Shown piece by piece: positions 44,013 through 52,841 of a DNA stretch of 64,000 nucleotides. Position numbers and translations under genes: made by a program. The notes below the pieces were generated by a model. That model was given only the letters and a program-made list of their open reading frames with translations. It did not search any database and was not told the origin of the DNA. Every line of letters begins with the position of its first letter. Within the stretch, counting starts at the first letter, position 1. The DNA is from Geodermatophilus obscurus (lineage in GTDB: Bacteria; Actinomycetota; Actinomycetes; Mycobacteriales; Geodermatophilaceae), in the NCBI RefSeq assembly GCF_900115395.1, contig NZ_FOWE01000001.1, positions 186,001 to 250,000 on the forward strand. Direction: 5' to 3'.

Positions 44013-44060
44013 GTCGAGGTGTCGCTGCGTCGAGGTGTCGCCGCATCGAGCTGTCGCCAA
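44013..44060. repeat. Degenerate 16-bp repeat, three units
   Basis: GTCGAGGTGTCGCTGC, GTCGAGGTGTCGCCGC and ATCGAGCTGTCGCCAA stand in a row, with weaker copies just before them. Intergenic, between the hypothetical gene and the end of the HNH gene. Confidence 0.7.
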
Positions 44061-44077
44061 GTCGACCCGGCGGGACC

Positions 44078-45625
44078 TCAGAACGGTGGCGGGTCGTGGT
44101 CCGGGTCGGTCTGTGGTGGCCCGGCCGCCTGGGGTGGCGGGTCGGGCGCGGCCGGTGGTGGTCGCATGCCCGGTGGGCGGGTCGTGCTGGTGATGCCGGA
44201 CGGTGTGGTGACGGTGAGGATCCCGTCGGCGTCCATGGTGAAGCGCCAGCCGCGGGCGAAGGTCTTGAGCCGGTGGTGGCAGCGGCACAGGCAGCAGAGG
44301 TTGGCGCAGTCGGTCGGGCCACCTGCGGCGTGCGGGATGACGTGGTCGGTGTCGGCCCAGCCGACGCGTTGGCCGCAGGTGGGGAAGCGGCAGGTGCGGT
44401 CGCGGGCGCGCACGAACGCCTGCTGCGCGGCCGAAGGGCTGTAGCGGTTCACGGCGTGGGGCCGGTCGAGCACCGCACACGAGCACTCCTCGGCCCGGTG
44501 TTCCGGGCAGCCGCGGGCGGCGAGCCGACGCAGCCGGTCCAGCGTGCCGGTGGCGCGCAGGGTGCCGTCGTCGTCGGTGAGGGCCACGGTGACCGATCCG
44601 CCGTCGGGTGCCTGTACGCCGAGGGCGTCGAGCCGGGCGAGCAGGTCGCGCAGGTGTGCGGCGGTGATCGGCAGCCCGTTGACCGCACCGCACCCGGTCG
44701 AGGACCCGGCCAGCGAGGCGAGGGTGGCGGTGATCTGCAGGTGCGCGGTGATCTGCAGGTGCGCGGTGATCTGCAGGTGCGCGGTGATCTGCAGGTGCGC
44801 GGTCACCGGTGGGCGGCTGTCGTCCCAGGGGCGCTGGATCAGGTCGGCGGCCACCTGGGTGCGCAGCTGCCCGATCGGGCGGGGGTCGCCGTCGGCCTTG
44901 AGCATGGCCGCGAGTGCGTCGATGACCGCGTGGCAGGCCGCGGCCACCTCGGCGGGCAGGTCGGCGGTCAGTCTCGCCATGCCCTCGTCGGGGGAGGGCT
45001 CGAGGCGGACGTCGGCGTGGCGCTGTGCCTGCTCCCGGCGGCGCTCGGCCGCGTCGGGGTCCAACTGCAGCAGCAGTTCCAGCGCGCGCTTCTTCAGCTT
45101 TCCCGCCGTCAGGGTCGCGGCCTCGGGCAGCAGCCGGGCCTCCACCCGCCGCGCCAGCCCCGGGTCGGTGTGCTCCAGCGCCTCGACCAGGATCCGGGCC
45201 CGGTACTCGTCCAGCACCCCGGCGGCCAGCGCCGCCCACGTGGCGGGCAGGCTCTCCCGCAACGTCCAGGCTCGGTGGGCCAGCTTCGACGCCGCCACCC
45301 GGCCGCAGTTGAGGACCATCGCCAGCTCGACGGGAAAGAACTCCGACACCCCGGGCAGCTCGGGATCGGGCTTCCACGACCGCGCACCGGGTGTGCCGGG
45401 CGGCGGGTCGTCGTCATCGGGTGAGTCATCGGCCAGGCCGAGCACGAGTTCGGCCTCGTAGGCGGCGGTCCGAGCCCGCACCGCCTGCACCCGCGCCAGC
45501 TCCGCCGCCATCTGCTCCCGCGACAGCAACGACACCGGCAGCCGGCGCAACGGCGCCGGCGTCTCGACCAGGAGACCGGCCAGCGCACGCTCGAAGCGCG
45601 ACCCGTGGACGGCGACCTCCTGCAC
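44078..45625 (-). CDS. DUF222 / HNH endonuclease domain protein (13E12-type)
   Basis: About 515 aa from the GTG at 45625. DUF222 covers residues 20-350 (ELVLGLADDSP, GVLDEYRARILVEALEHTDPG). The HNH domain near 420-470 has CRFPTCGQRVGWADTDHVIPH followed by GGPTDCANLCCLCRCHHRLK, with both Cys pairs and the catalytic DH/H. This family is repeated in many actinobacterial genomes; it is often called the 13E12 group and its target is not known. Inside DUF222, TAHLQI occurs four times in a row from an 18-bp DNA repeat. The true start could be further upstream. Confidence 0.86.
   Translation of the reverse strand: MQEVAVHGSRFERALAGLLVETPAPLRRLPVSLLSREQMAAELARVQAVRARTAAYEAELVLGLADDSPDDDDPPPGTPGARSWKPDPELPGVSEFFPVELAMVLNCGRVAASKLAHRAWTLRESLPATWAALAAGVLDEYRARILVEALEHTDPGLARRVEARLLPEAATLTAGKLKKRALELLLQLDPDAAERRREQAQRHADVRLEPSPDEGMARLTADLPAEVAAACHAVIDALAAMLKADGDPRPIGQLRTQVAADLIQRPWDDSRPPVTAHLQITAHLQITAHLQITAHLQITATLASLAGSSTGCGAVNGLPITAAHLRDLLARLDALGVQAPDGGSVTVALTDDDGTLRATGTLDRLRRLAARGCPEHRAEECSCAVLDRPHAVNRYSPSAAQQAFVRARDRTCRFPTCGQRVGWADTDHVIPHAAGGPTDCANLCCLCRCHHRLKTFARGWRFTMDADGILTVTTPSGITSTTRPPGMRPPPAAPDPPPQAAGPPQTDPDHDPPPF
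44727..44798 (-). repeat. 18-bp tandem repeat in the HNH gene, four exact units
   Basis: Units GCGGTGATCTGCAGGTGC at 44727, 44745, 44763 and 44781. 18 bp keeps the frame, so the protein gains TAHLQI per copy; a length-variable site. Confidence 0.92.
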
Positions 45626-45924
45626 ACCTGCGAACCTACGGCCGGGGTACGACAGTTCCCGCAGGTCAGGAGGCACTCGGCACGCCAGATCGCTCGGGCG
45701 CCGCTCCAGGGCATTGGCCCACCCGGACCCGGGACGACGGCGTGCGCGGAGGTGCGGTCCCGAGGCGAGGAGCTGCACACCAGCGCCCACCGTCGCCCGG
45801 GGTACCCGTGCACCGCGGCACGGCAGGTCAGGCGGTGGGGTCGCCACGGGCACCACGCGGTGAGGGGGAGGTGTGGGTGCCCTGTGGCTGTGGCGTGCCG
45901 CCGTCCGCCGACAGGGTCGACGCC

Positions 45925-46590
45925 ATGACGCACACCGCTCCCGCCCCCATGGCCGACGTCCGCGACATGTACGTCGTCCACCGCGCCTTCCGCCGCGAGC
46001 TCCGGCTGGTGCCCGAGCTCGTCCGGGCCGTCGCCCCCGGCGACACCGGGCGCGCCGCCGTCCTCGCCCGGCACACCCGGATGTGCCTGCACGGCCTGCA
46101 CCTGCACCACACCGCCGAGGACGAGCTGCTCTGGCCCCTGCTGCTCGAGCGCTGCCCGCCCGACGCCGACCTGGTGCACCGCATGGAGGCCCAGCACGCC
46201 GAGGTGGAGCGGCTCCTCGACCTGCTCGGCCCGGCGCTGGACCGGTGGGAGGTCGAGGCCCGGCCCGCCGTCGCCGAGGAGGTCGCGGGCACGGTCGACG
46301 CGCTGCGGACCGTCCTGCTCGAGCACCTCGACGAGGAGGAGCGGGAGATCCTGCCGCTGGCCGAGCGGCACGTCACGCAGCAGGAGTGGTCGCGGCTCGG
46401 CCAGCACGGCAAGGGGCAGACGGCGCTGCGGGACCTGCCGCTGCTGTTCGGCTCGCTGCTGGAGGAGTGCAGCCCCGAGGAGCGCGAGATGATGCTGCAC
46501 GTCGTCCCGTTCCCCGTCCGGGTCCTGCTGCGCACCGTCGGCGCCCGCAGCTACCGCCGCTACGTCAGCCGGGTGCGGGGGACGCGCTGA
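45925..46590 (+). CDS. Hemerythrin HHE-domain protein
   Basis: 221 aa. Di-iron ligands are visible in VVHRAFRREL, GLHLHHTAEDELLWPLL, MEAQHAEVERLL and LLEHLDEEEREILPL. A four-helix bundle binding O2, NO or iron; the physiological ligand is unknown. The ATG of MTHTAPAPMADVRDMYVVH is the start; the frame upstream is antisense to the HNH gene. Last 26 bp overlap the convergent regulator. Confidence 0.88.
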   Translation: MTHTAPAPMADVRDMYVVHRAFRRELRLVPELVRAVAPGDTGRAAVLARHTRMCLHGLHLHHTAEDELLWPLLLERCPPDADLVHRMEAQHAEVERLLDLLGPALDRWEVEARPAVAEEVAGTVDALRTVLLEHLDEEEREILPLAERHVTQQEWSRLGQHGKGQTALRDLPLLFGSLLEECSPEEREMMLHVVPFPVRVLLRTVGARSYRRYVSRVRGTR

Positions 46591-48877
46591 GTTCCCGCGC
46601 CAGCGCCGGGACGTCCGCCGGGCGCAGCAGCCGGCCCGCGTCCCAGGCCCGCCCGAACGCCGCCTCGCCCAGCGCCGCGCGCACCTGCGGCAGCACCTGC
46701 CGGGCCAGCTCGACGTCGGGCGGGAAGGCCACCGCCACCGACGCCGCCTCCGCGGTCGCCGAGCCCGCGGCGAACAGCCGGGCGGCCAGCTCCGGCCGCC
46801 CCCGCCGGGCGGCGACGACGGCCAGGCCCGGCAGCGTGTAGGCCAGCGTCCAGGTGGTGCGGACCTCCGCGGCGAGCTCCGCGGCCTCGGTCCACCGCGC
46901 CAGCGCCTCGTCGTCGTCCCCGGCGAGCTGCGCGAGGGAGGCCTGGACGTTGAGCACGGTGGCCAGCGTGAACGGGCTGCCCAGGTCCCGCGCCAGCCGC
47001 TCCGCCGCGGCGAGCTCCGCCGTGCCCCCGCGGAGCTCGCCGGCCAGCAGCAGCCGCTGCCCGCGCACGATCACGGCGTGCGCGCCGGCCCAGGCCTGCC
47101 CGGTCTCCCCGGCCAGCCGCAGCGCCTCGGCGAGGTCGTCGTCGGCGCCGGCGGGGTCCCCGCGGAAGACGGCGGCCGACGCGGTGAGCACCAGTGCCAG
47201 GGCCCGCAGGTCGCCGGCGCCGGCCGTCGCGGCCGCGCGGGCGGCGCCTGCGGCCGCGTCCGCCGTCCCGGGGAGGTCGCCGGAGGCGTAGCGCAGCGCC
47301 GCGGTCGCCAGCAGCAGGCGGGCGTCGTCGTCCGGGGCGAGCCCGGCGCGCGGCACCCGCGTGACCCAGCCGAGCCCCTCGGCGACGTTGCCCCGCACCG
47401 CCCAGTACAGCCAGGTGCCCTCGACCAGCCGCGCGACGTCGGACGCGCGGCCGGCGGCCACCAGCCGGCCGAGCGCGGCCGAGAGGTTGCCGTGGTCGCG
47501 CTCGAGCCGGTCCAGCCACGCGCCCTGGGCCGGCCCGGCCAGGCCCGTGCCCGCACCGGAGGCGAGGTCGAGCACGGCCGCGGTGGCCCGGTCGGCCACC
47601 ACGTCTGCCTCCCCGGAGCCGGCCAGCCGCGCCGCCGCGTACTGGCGCACCGGCTCGAGCAGCCGGTAGCGGGCGTGCGGCCCGTCCTCCGCCACGACCA
47701 GCGACTGCTCCACCAGGCCACCGAGCTCCGGGACGACGTCGTCCCCGCCGGCGACGGCCCGCGCGGCGTCGAGGTCGAATCCGCCCGCGAACACCGCCAG
47801 CCGCCGCAGCAGCGCCTGCTCACCGGCGGTGAGCAGGTCTTGGCTCCAGTCCAGGGCGGCGCGCATCGTGCGCTGCCGCTCGGGCAGGTCGCGGGAGCGC
47901 CCGGAGCCGAGGGCGTCGTCGAGACGGTCGAGCAGGGCCGACGGCGGGAGGTAGCGCGCGTGCGCCGCGGCCAGCTCCAGCGCCAGCGGCAGCCCGTCGA
48001 GGCGACGGCAGATCGCGGCGACGTCGGCGGCCGCCTCCTGCAGCGACACCGCACGGCCGGCCGCTGCCGCCCGGTCGAGGAACAGCCGGGCGGCGGGGGA
48101 GGCGGCGACGGTCGCGGCGTCCGGGCGCGCCGGGACGGGCAGCGGGCCGAGGGGGTGCTCGCGCTCGGCCCGCACGCGCAGCGCCGCGCGGCTGGTGGCC
48201 AGCACCGCGAGCCCGGGGCAGCGCGCCAGCAGCGCGGCCACGTCCGGCGCGGCGTCGAGCACGTGCTCGACGTTGTCCAGGACGACGAGGTGCGCGCGGC
48301 CGCCCAGCCGCGCGGCGACGGCGTCGAGCACGGGTCCGGTCAGCTGCCGCCCGCCGAGTGCCCGGGCGAGCGCCGGCAGGACCAGCCGCGCCTCCCGCAC
48401 CGGCGCGAGCTCGACGAGCGTGACGCCGTCGGGGAAGTCCGGTGAGAGGGCGCGGGCGGCGGCCAGCGCCAGGGTGGTCTTCCCGACGCCGCCGGGCCCG
48501 GTGAGGGTGAGCAGCCGCGTCGCCCCCGACCGCAGCAGGCCGGTCACCTCGGCCAGCTCGGTCTCGCGGCCGACCAGCGGCGCGGCCGGCAGCGGCAGCA
48601 CCGGCGGCGTCGGCGGGGGCGGGCCCTCCGCCGGCGGACCCGGACGGGCGGCGGCGGCCAGGACCGCGCGGTCGGCGTCGTCGAGGTCGAGGGCGTCGGC
48701 AAGCGCGCGGAGGGTGTGCGGGTACGGCCGCCGACGCTCCCCGCGCTCGAGCGCGCTGACCCCCTTGGCGGTCAGCCCGGCGCGGGAGGCCAGCTCCTCC
48801 TGGCTGAGCGCGGCCCGTTCCCGCCACCGGCGCAGCAGGCCGGCGAGGGACCCGGGGTCGGACGGCACGGCGCTCAC
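46565..48877 (-). CDS. XRE HTH - NB-ARC/AfsR-like ATPase - TPR regulator
   Basis: 770 aa. Residues 10-65 are a Cro/C1 HTH (LSQEELASRAGLTAKGVSALERGERRRP). The NB-ARC part has Walker A TGPGGVGKTTLALAAA, Walker B HLVVLDNVEHVLD, and LDGLPLALELAAAHARYL. Residues 430-760 are TPR-like helices. A STAND-class switch: in Streptomyces such proteins act as regulators, and elsewhere some act as defence sensors. No effector gene is adjacent. Divergent from the ArsR gene. Confidence 0.9.
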   Translation of the reverse strand: MSAVPSDPGSLAGLLRRWRERAALSQEELASRAGLTAKGVSALERGERRRPYPHTLRALADALDLDDADRAVLAAAARPGPPAEGPPPPTPPVLPLPAAPLVGRETELAEVTGLLRSGATRLLTLTGPGGVGKTTLALAAARALSPDFPDGVTLVELAPVREARLVLPALARALGGRQLTGPVLDAVAARLGGRAHLVVLDNVEHVLDAAPDVAALLARCPGLAVLATSRAALRVRAEREHPLGPLPVPARPDAATVAASPAARLFLDRAAAAGRAVSLQEAAADVAAICRRLDGLPLALELAAAHARYLPPSALLDRLDDALGSGRSRDLPERQRTMRAALDWSQDLLTAGEQALLRRLAVFAGGFDLDAARAVAGGDDVVPELGGLVEQSLVVAEDGPHARYRLLEPVRQYAAARLAGSGEADVVADRATAAVLDLASGAGTGLAGPAQGAWLDRLERDHGNLSAALGRLVAAGRASDVARLVEGTWLYWAVRGNVAEGLGWVTRVPRAGLAPDDDARLLLATAALRYASGDLPGTADAAAGAARAAATAGAGDLRALALVLTASAAVFRGDPAGADDDLAEALRLAGETGQAWAGAHAVIVRGQRLLLAGELRGGTAELAAAERLARDLGSPFTLATVLNVQASLAQLAGDDDEALARWTEAAELAAEVRTTWTLAYTLPGLAVVAARRGRPELAARLFAAGSATAEAASVAVAFPPDVELARQVLPQVRAALGEAAFGRAWDAGRLLRPADVPALARELSASPAPG

Positions 48878-48918
48878 CGGCCGGGAGGGTAGCCGCGGCC
48901 CGCCATCGCCGACAGGAC

Positions 48919-48941
48919 ATCAGCCTTGACTGATATAAGTC
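48919..48941. promoter_or_regulatory. ArsR operator candidate over the promoter
   Basis: ATCAG-N6-CTGAT (48919-48934) and near-palindrome GACTGATATAAGTC (48928-48941) overlap the TTGACT -35-like element. AT content is high against the local background. ArsR proteins bind such 5' sites to repress their own operon. Confidence 0.6.
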
Positions 48942-48961
48942 GGCGCTGACATGCTCCGCCC

Positions 48962-49351
48962 GTGCACGCGTTCGACGTCCTGGGCGACCCCGTCCGCCGG
49001 CGCATCGTCGAGCTCCTCGCCGACGGTGAGCTGTCGGCGGGGGAGGTCACCGCGGTGGTGCGCCGGGAGTTCGGCATCTCCCAGCCCGGCGTCTCGGCGC
49101 ACCTGCGGGTGCTCCGGGAGAACGGCTTCGCCCGGGTGCGGGCCGACGGCGCGCGGCGGCTCTACGCCGTCGAGCCGGCGCTGCTGCAGGACGTCGACCG
49201 GTGGCTCGAGCGGTTCCGCGGCACCTGGGACCGGCACCTCGACGCACTCGCCACCGAGCTCGCCCGCGGCCAGCGCGAGCGGCGCCGGCGCGGCAGCACG
49301 CCACCCGAGGACCACCTACCCGAGAACCACCCACCCGAGGAGGAACCGTGA
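48962..49351 (+). CDS. ArsR-family transcriptional regulator
   Basis: 129 aa winged HTH. HAFDVLGDPVRRRIVELLADG, GISQPGVSAHLRVLRENGF (recognition helix) and RRLYAVEPALLQDVDRWL are typical. No metal-binding Cys is present, as in the SRPBCC-coupled subgroup. The GTG start follows the operator. The last residues are a Pro/Glu-rich tail, and the next gene starts inside the stop (GTGA). Confidence 0.92.
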   Translation: MHAFDVLGDPVRRRIVELLADGELSAGEVTAVVRREFGISQPGVSAHLRVLRENGFARVRADGARRLYAVEPALLQDVDRWLERFRGTWDRHLDALATELARGQRERRRRGSTPPEDHLPENHPPEEEP

Positions 49352-49971
49352 GAGACCTGCTGGCCGGAATCGCCGAGACCGCGCGGGAGGTCGCGCGCCG
49401 CGGCGCCGGCGACGACGAGACCATCGCCGTGAGCCTGCGCCGCGAGTACCCGGCCGACGTCGCCGACGTCTGGGACGCCGTCACCGACCCGGCCCGGTTG
49501 GCGCGCTGGTTCGCACCGGTCAGCGGCGACCTGCGGCAGGGCGGCACCTTCGCCGTCGAGGGCAACGCCGACGGCGAGATCCGCGAGTGCACGCCGCCGT
49601 CCTCGCTCGTGCTGACCTGGGGGAGCCCGGTCAGCGTGGTCACCGTGCGACTCGCGCCCGCGGGGCGGGGCACCGGGCTCGTGCTCGAGCACACCGTCCC
49701 GGCGGCGTTCGCCGGCAGCGGCGCGGGTGCCCTGTTCGTCGGCCCGGGCTGGGACGTCGCCCTGCTCGGCCTGGCGCTGCACGTGGGCGGCGACGACGTC
49801 GGCGACCCGGTCGCCTGGGAGGGCAGCGACGAGGTCCGCGCGGCCAGCGCCGCCTCGATCGACGCGTGGGTCGCCACCGTGACCGGCTCGGGCACGGCGA
49901 CCCCCGAGGAGGTCGCCGGCGGGGAGGCCGCGGCCCGCGCCCAGTTCACCCCGGAGCCCTCGGCGGGCTGA
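49348..49971 (+). CDS. SRPBCC / AHSA1 family protein
   Basis: 207 aa. START-like helix-grip fold: SLRREYPADVADVWDAVTDPARLARWFAPVSGD and GEIRECTPPSSLVLTWG. Binds a hydrophobic ligand or acts as an Aha1-like protein. Coupled to ArsR by a GTGA overlap, the classic ArsR-AHSA1 pair. Ends 1 bp before a strong terminator. Confidence 0.9.
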   Translation: MRDLLAGIAETAREVARRGAGDDETIAVSLRREYPADVADVWDAVTDPARLARWFAPVSGDLRQGGTFAVEGNADGEIRECTPPSSLVLTWGSPVSVVTVRLAPAGRGTGLVLEHTVPAAFAGSGAGALFVGPGWDVALLGLALHVGGDDVGDPVAWEGSDEVRAASAASIDAWVATVTGSGTATPEEVAGGEAAARAQFTPEPSAG

Positions 49972-50007
49972 ACGTGGTGGTCCCCGGCTCGCCGGGGACC
50001 ACCACGT
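49972..50007 (+). terminator. Rho-independent-like terminator of the ArsR-SRPBCC operon
   Basis: ACGTGGTGGTCCCCGG, loop CTCG, and its perfect 16-bp complement, right after the SRPBCC stop. Confidence 0.8.
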
Positions 50008-50052
50008 CGGTCAGAGTGGGCGCGCAGCTCCCTCGAGACGGAAGGCCCACGC

Positions 50053-51597
50053 GTGCGCGCCCAGGACGACGGCGACCCCCAGCTGGCGGAGTTCGGTTAC
50101 ACCCAGCGGCTCGACCGCAGCATCGGCCGGTTCGCCAGCTTCGCGGCCGGCATCAGCTACATCTCGATCCTCACGGGCACGTTCCAGCTGTTCTACTTCG
50201 GCTTCGGCGCCGGCGGCCCGGCCTACGTGTGGTCCTGGCCGATGGTCTTCGCCGGGCAGCTGATGGTCGCCCTGTGCTTCGCCGAGCTCGCCGCCCGCTA
50301 CCCGGTGGCCGGGTCCCTCTACAACTGGACGAAGCGCCTCGGCAGCACGACGACGTCGTGGCTGGCCGGCTGGGTGATGCTCACGGCCTCGGTCGTGACG
50401 CTCGCGGCGACCGCGCTCGCCTACCAGATCACGCTGCCCCAGCTGTGGTCGGGATTCCAGGTCGTCGGCGACGGCACCGGCACCTACGACGTCGCCGTCA
50501 ACGCCGTCCTGCTGGGCGGGCTGCTGATCCTGGCCACCACGCTGGTCAACGCCTTCGGTGTGCGGCTCATGAGCCGGATCAACAGCGCGGGGGTGTTCAT
50601 CGAGCTGGTCGCGGCCGTCCTGATCATCGTCGTGCTGGCCGTGGCGGTCACCCGCGGCCCGCAGGACGTCCTCACCGACACCGGCGGGCGCGGCGAGGGC
50701 CAGTCGCTGGGCTACCTCGGCGCCTTCCTCGTCGCCGCGCTCGCGTCGGGGTACGTGATGTACGGCTTCGACACCGCCAGCTCGCTGGGGGAGGAGACCA
50801 AGGACCCCGGCCGGACCGCCCCGCGCGCCATCCTGCGGGCCGTCACCGCGTCGTTCGTGCTCGGCGGGCTGATCCTGCTCTTCGCCCTCATGGCCGCGCC
50901 CGACCTCACCGACCCGCAGCTCTCGTCCAGCTCCGGCGGCCTGCAGTACGTGCTGCTCTCGGTGGCCGGCACGGGTCTGGGGAAGGCGTTCCTCGTCTGC
51001 ATCGTCGTCGCGGTCACCGTCTGCGTCCTCGCGGTGCAGACGGCGACCATCCGGATGGCCTTCGCCATGGCCCGCGACAACGCGCTGCCCTTCAGCGCGC
51101 AGCTGGCCCGCGTGGACCCCAAGCGGCGGACGCCGGTGGTGCCGGCCGTCGTCATCGGGCTGCTGGCGATCGGGGTGCTGGTGCTCAACGTGCGCCAGCC
51201 GCAGGTGTTCACCGCGCTCACCAGCATCGCCGTGGTGATGATCTACCTCGCCTACCTGCTGGTCACCGGGCCGATGCTGGTCGCCCGGCTGCGCGGGAGG
51301 TGGCCGCTGCCCGAGCGGCCGGGGCGGTTCTCGCTCGGTCGCTGGGGGCTGCCGGTCAACGTGCTCGCGGTGCTCTGGGGCGCGGGGATGGCGCTGAACC
51401 TCGCCTGGCCGCGGCGGGAGGTCTACAACGCCACGGGCGAGCCGCAGTGGTACCTGCAGTGGGCCGCGTTCGTGTTCATCGGCGCGATCATCGCCTCCGG
51501 CCTGGCCTGGTTCCTGCTGCGCCAGCGCAAGCGCACCGGCGTGCTCCCCGAGCACGCCGTCGTCGTCGACACGGCGCCGCCGCCTACCCCCGCCTGA
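50053..51597 (+). CDS. APC-family amino acid permease
   Basis: 514 aa with about twelve transmembrane segments. FGYTQRLDRSIGRFASFAAGIS and VMYGFDTASSLGEETKDPGRTAPRAIL are the APC pattern, with the conserved Glu pair after TM6. Resembles the GABA/choline-type amino acid:proton permease group; substrate unknown. GTG start. The last 14 bp overlap the convergent lycopene cyclase. Confidence 0.9.
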   Translation: MRAQDDGDPQLAEFGYTQRLDRSIGRFASFAAGISYISILTGTFQLFYFGFGAGGPAYVWSWPMVFAGQLMVALCFAELAARYPVAGSLYNWTKRLGSTTTSWLAGWVMLTASVVTLAATALAYQITLPQLWSGFQVVGDGTGTYDVAVNAVLLGGLLILATTLVNAFGVRLMSRINSAGVFIELVAAVLIIVVLAVAVTRGPQDVLTDTGGRGEGQSLGYLGAFLVAALASGYVMYGFDTASSLGEETKDPGRTAPRAILRAVTASFVLGGLILLFALMAAPDLTDPQLSSSSGGLQYVLLSVAGTGLGKAFLVCIVVAVTVCVLAVQTATIRMAFAMARDNALPFSAQLARVDPKRRTPVVPAVVIGLLAIGVLVLNVRQPQVFTALTSIAVVMIYLAYLLVTGPMLVARLRGRWPLPERPGRFSLGRWGLPVNVLAVLWGAGMALNLAWPRREVYNATGEPQWYLQWAAFVFIGAIIASGLAWFLLRQRKRTGVLPEHAVVVDTAPPPTPA

Positions 51598-52789
51598 TCC
51601 GGACGCGACGGCCCGCCGTCCGCGCGACGTCACGCAGCAGGCGGGCGCGCGCGGCGGGGGGCAGCGCGGCGAACACCCGCGCCATCGCCGCGGCGATCGC
51701 CGCCGGCGGCGATCCGACGTCGAGGTAGGCGGCCCACGTGCGCTCGGGCAGGGTGAAGAAGGCGGCGAAGAAGGCGTCGGTGGCCGCCGCGTCCAGGGGC
51801 AGCAGCACCTCCAGGCCCAGCCCGAGCAACGCCGCCGTCGCCCGGGGCCGGGCGGCGCGCACCACCCGGTGGGGGTCGCTGCCGCCGGCGAGCGCCGCGG
51901 CCACCCGCGGACCCAGCCGCAGCGACGACGCCACGCTGTAGCCGGTGGCCGGGTGCACCAGCCCGGCGGCCGCGCCCAGCCGGGTGCCGGCGCCGGCGCC
52001 CCGGGCCGCGCCGTCCAGCGGGATGGCCACCCGCTCGGCGTCCCCGGCGGGGCGCAGCCCGTGCGCGGCGAGCAGCGCGGCCAGCCGGTCGCGCAGGCCG
52101 GCCAGGGGCAGGGGCGGCCGCGCGGCCAGGGAGGTGGCCTCCAGCAGCACGGTGCCGTCGTCGAGGGGCAGGCCGTAGAGGAACGCCGGGGGCAGGGCCG
52201 GGTCGGCCAGCGCCGCCCAGTCCATGAGCAGCGCGCCGCCGGGCGGCACCAGGTCGGGCACCGGGCCCGCGACCACCTCGCCCCAGGCCCGCTGCTGCGC
52301 GCTGCCCGGGCCGCCGCCGCGGGCGTCGAGGACCACCCGCGCGGTCAGCCGCCCGCCGTCGGCGAGGACGGCGACCTCCCGTCCGCCGTCGGCCAGCATC
52401 CCGGCCACCCGGCCGGTGACCACCTCGCCGCCGGACGCGCGGAACCGGTCGAGCAGCGCGGCGTGCACGACGTCGTTGCGCAGCCGGGCGTAGCCGCGGG
52501 ACAGCCGCCGCTCCCCGCCGGCCGCCGTGCGCACCACGGTGGGGGAGTACCGCGTCGCCGCGGTGGCCGGGTCGAGGCCGAGCGGGCCGGCCGCGGCGTC
52601 GAGCTCGTCGGCCCACAGGGAGTAGGTGGCCGGCCAGGGCCGCGTGCCGGGGGCGACCAGGGCCGTCCGCAGTCCCGCCGCCGCGCAGGCGGCCGCGGCC
52701 GACAGGCCCGCCGGTCCGGCACCGGCGACGACGACGTCGAGGTCGTCGGGGGCGGGGGACGCGGCGGGCACGGCAGGAGACGACCACAC
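51584..52789 (-). CDS. Lycopene cyclase family protein (CrtL/CrtY type)
   Basis: 401 aa. FAD/NAD-binding Gly motif DVVVAGAGPAGLSAAAAC; WPATYSLWADELDAAAGPLG and HPATGYSVASSLRLGPRVA are lycopene-cyclase signatures. The enzyme closes the ends of lycopene to beta- (or gamma-) rings; it uses a flavin. No other crt gene is in the window, so it is separated from the carotenoid cluster. Minus strand, GTG start. Confidence 0.88.
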   Translation of the reverse strand: MWSSPAVPAASPAPDDLDVVVAGAGPAGLSAAAACAAAGLRTALVAPGTRPWPATYSLWADELDAAAGPLGLDPATAATRYSPTVVRTAAGGERRLSRGYARLRNDVVHAALLDRFRASGGEVVTGRVAGMLADGGREVAVLADGGRLTARVVLDARGGGPGSAQQRAWGEVVAGPVPDLVPPGGALLMDWAALADPALPPAFLYGLPLDDGTVLLEATSLAARPPLPLAGLRDRLAALLAAHGLRPAGDAERVAIPLDGAARGAGAGTRLGAAAGLVHPATGYSVASSLRLGPRVAAALAGGSDPHRVVRAARPRATAALLGLGLEVLLPLDAAATDAFFAAFFTLPERTWAAYLDVGSPPAAIAAAMARVFAALPPAARARLLRDVARTAGRRVRIRRG

Positions 52790-52841
52790 CCCCCGTCCCC
52801 GGCGCCAGGCCGGGATCGGGGGGTGCGGTCGGGGAGGCGGG

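Noticed and set aside
45626-45924. N-terminal extension of the HNH protein to 45856
   Set aside because: The extra residues are Arg/Pro-rich and do not resemble DUF222; kept as an open alternative only.
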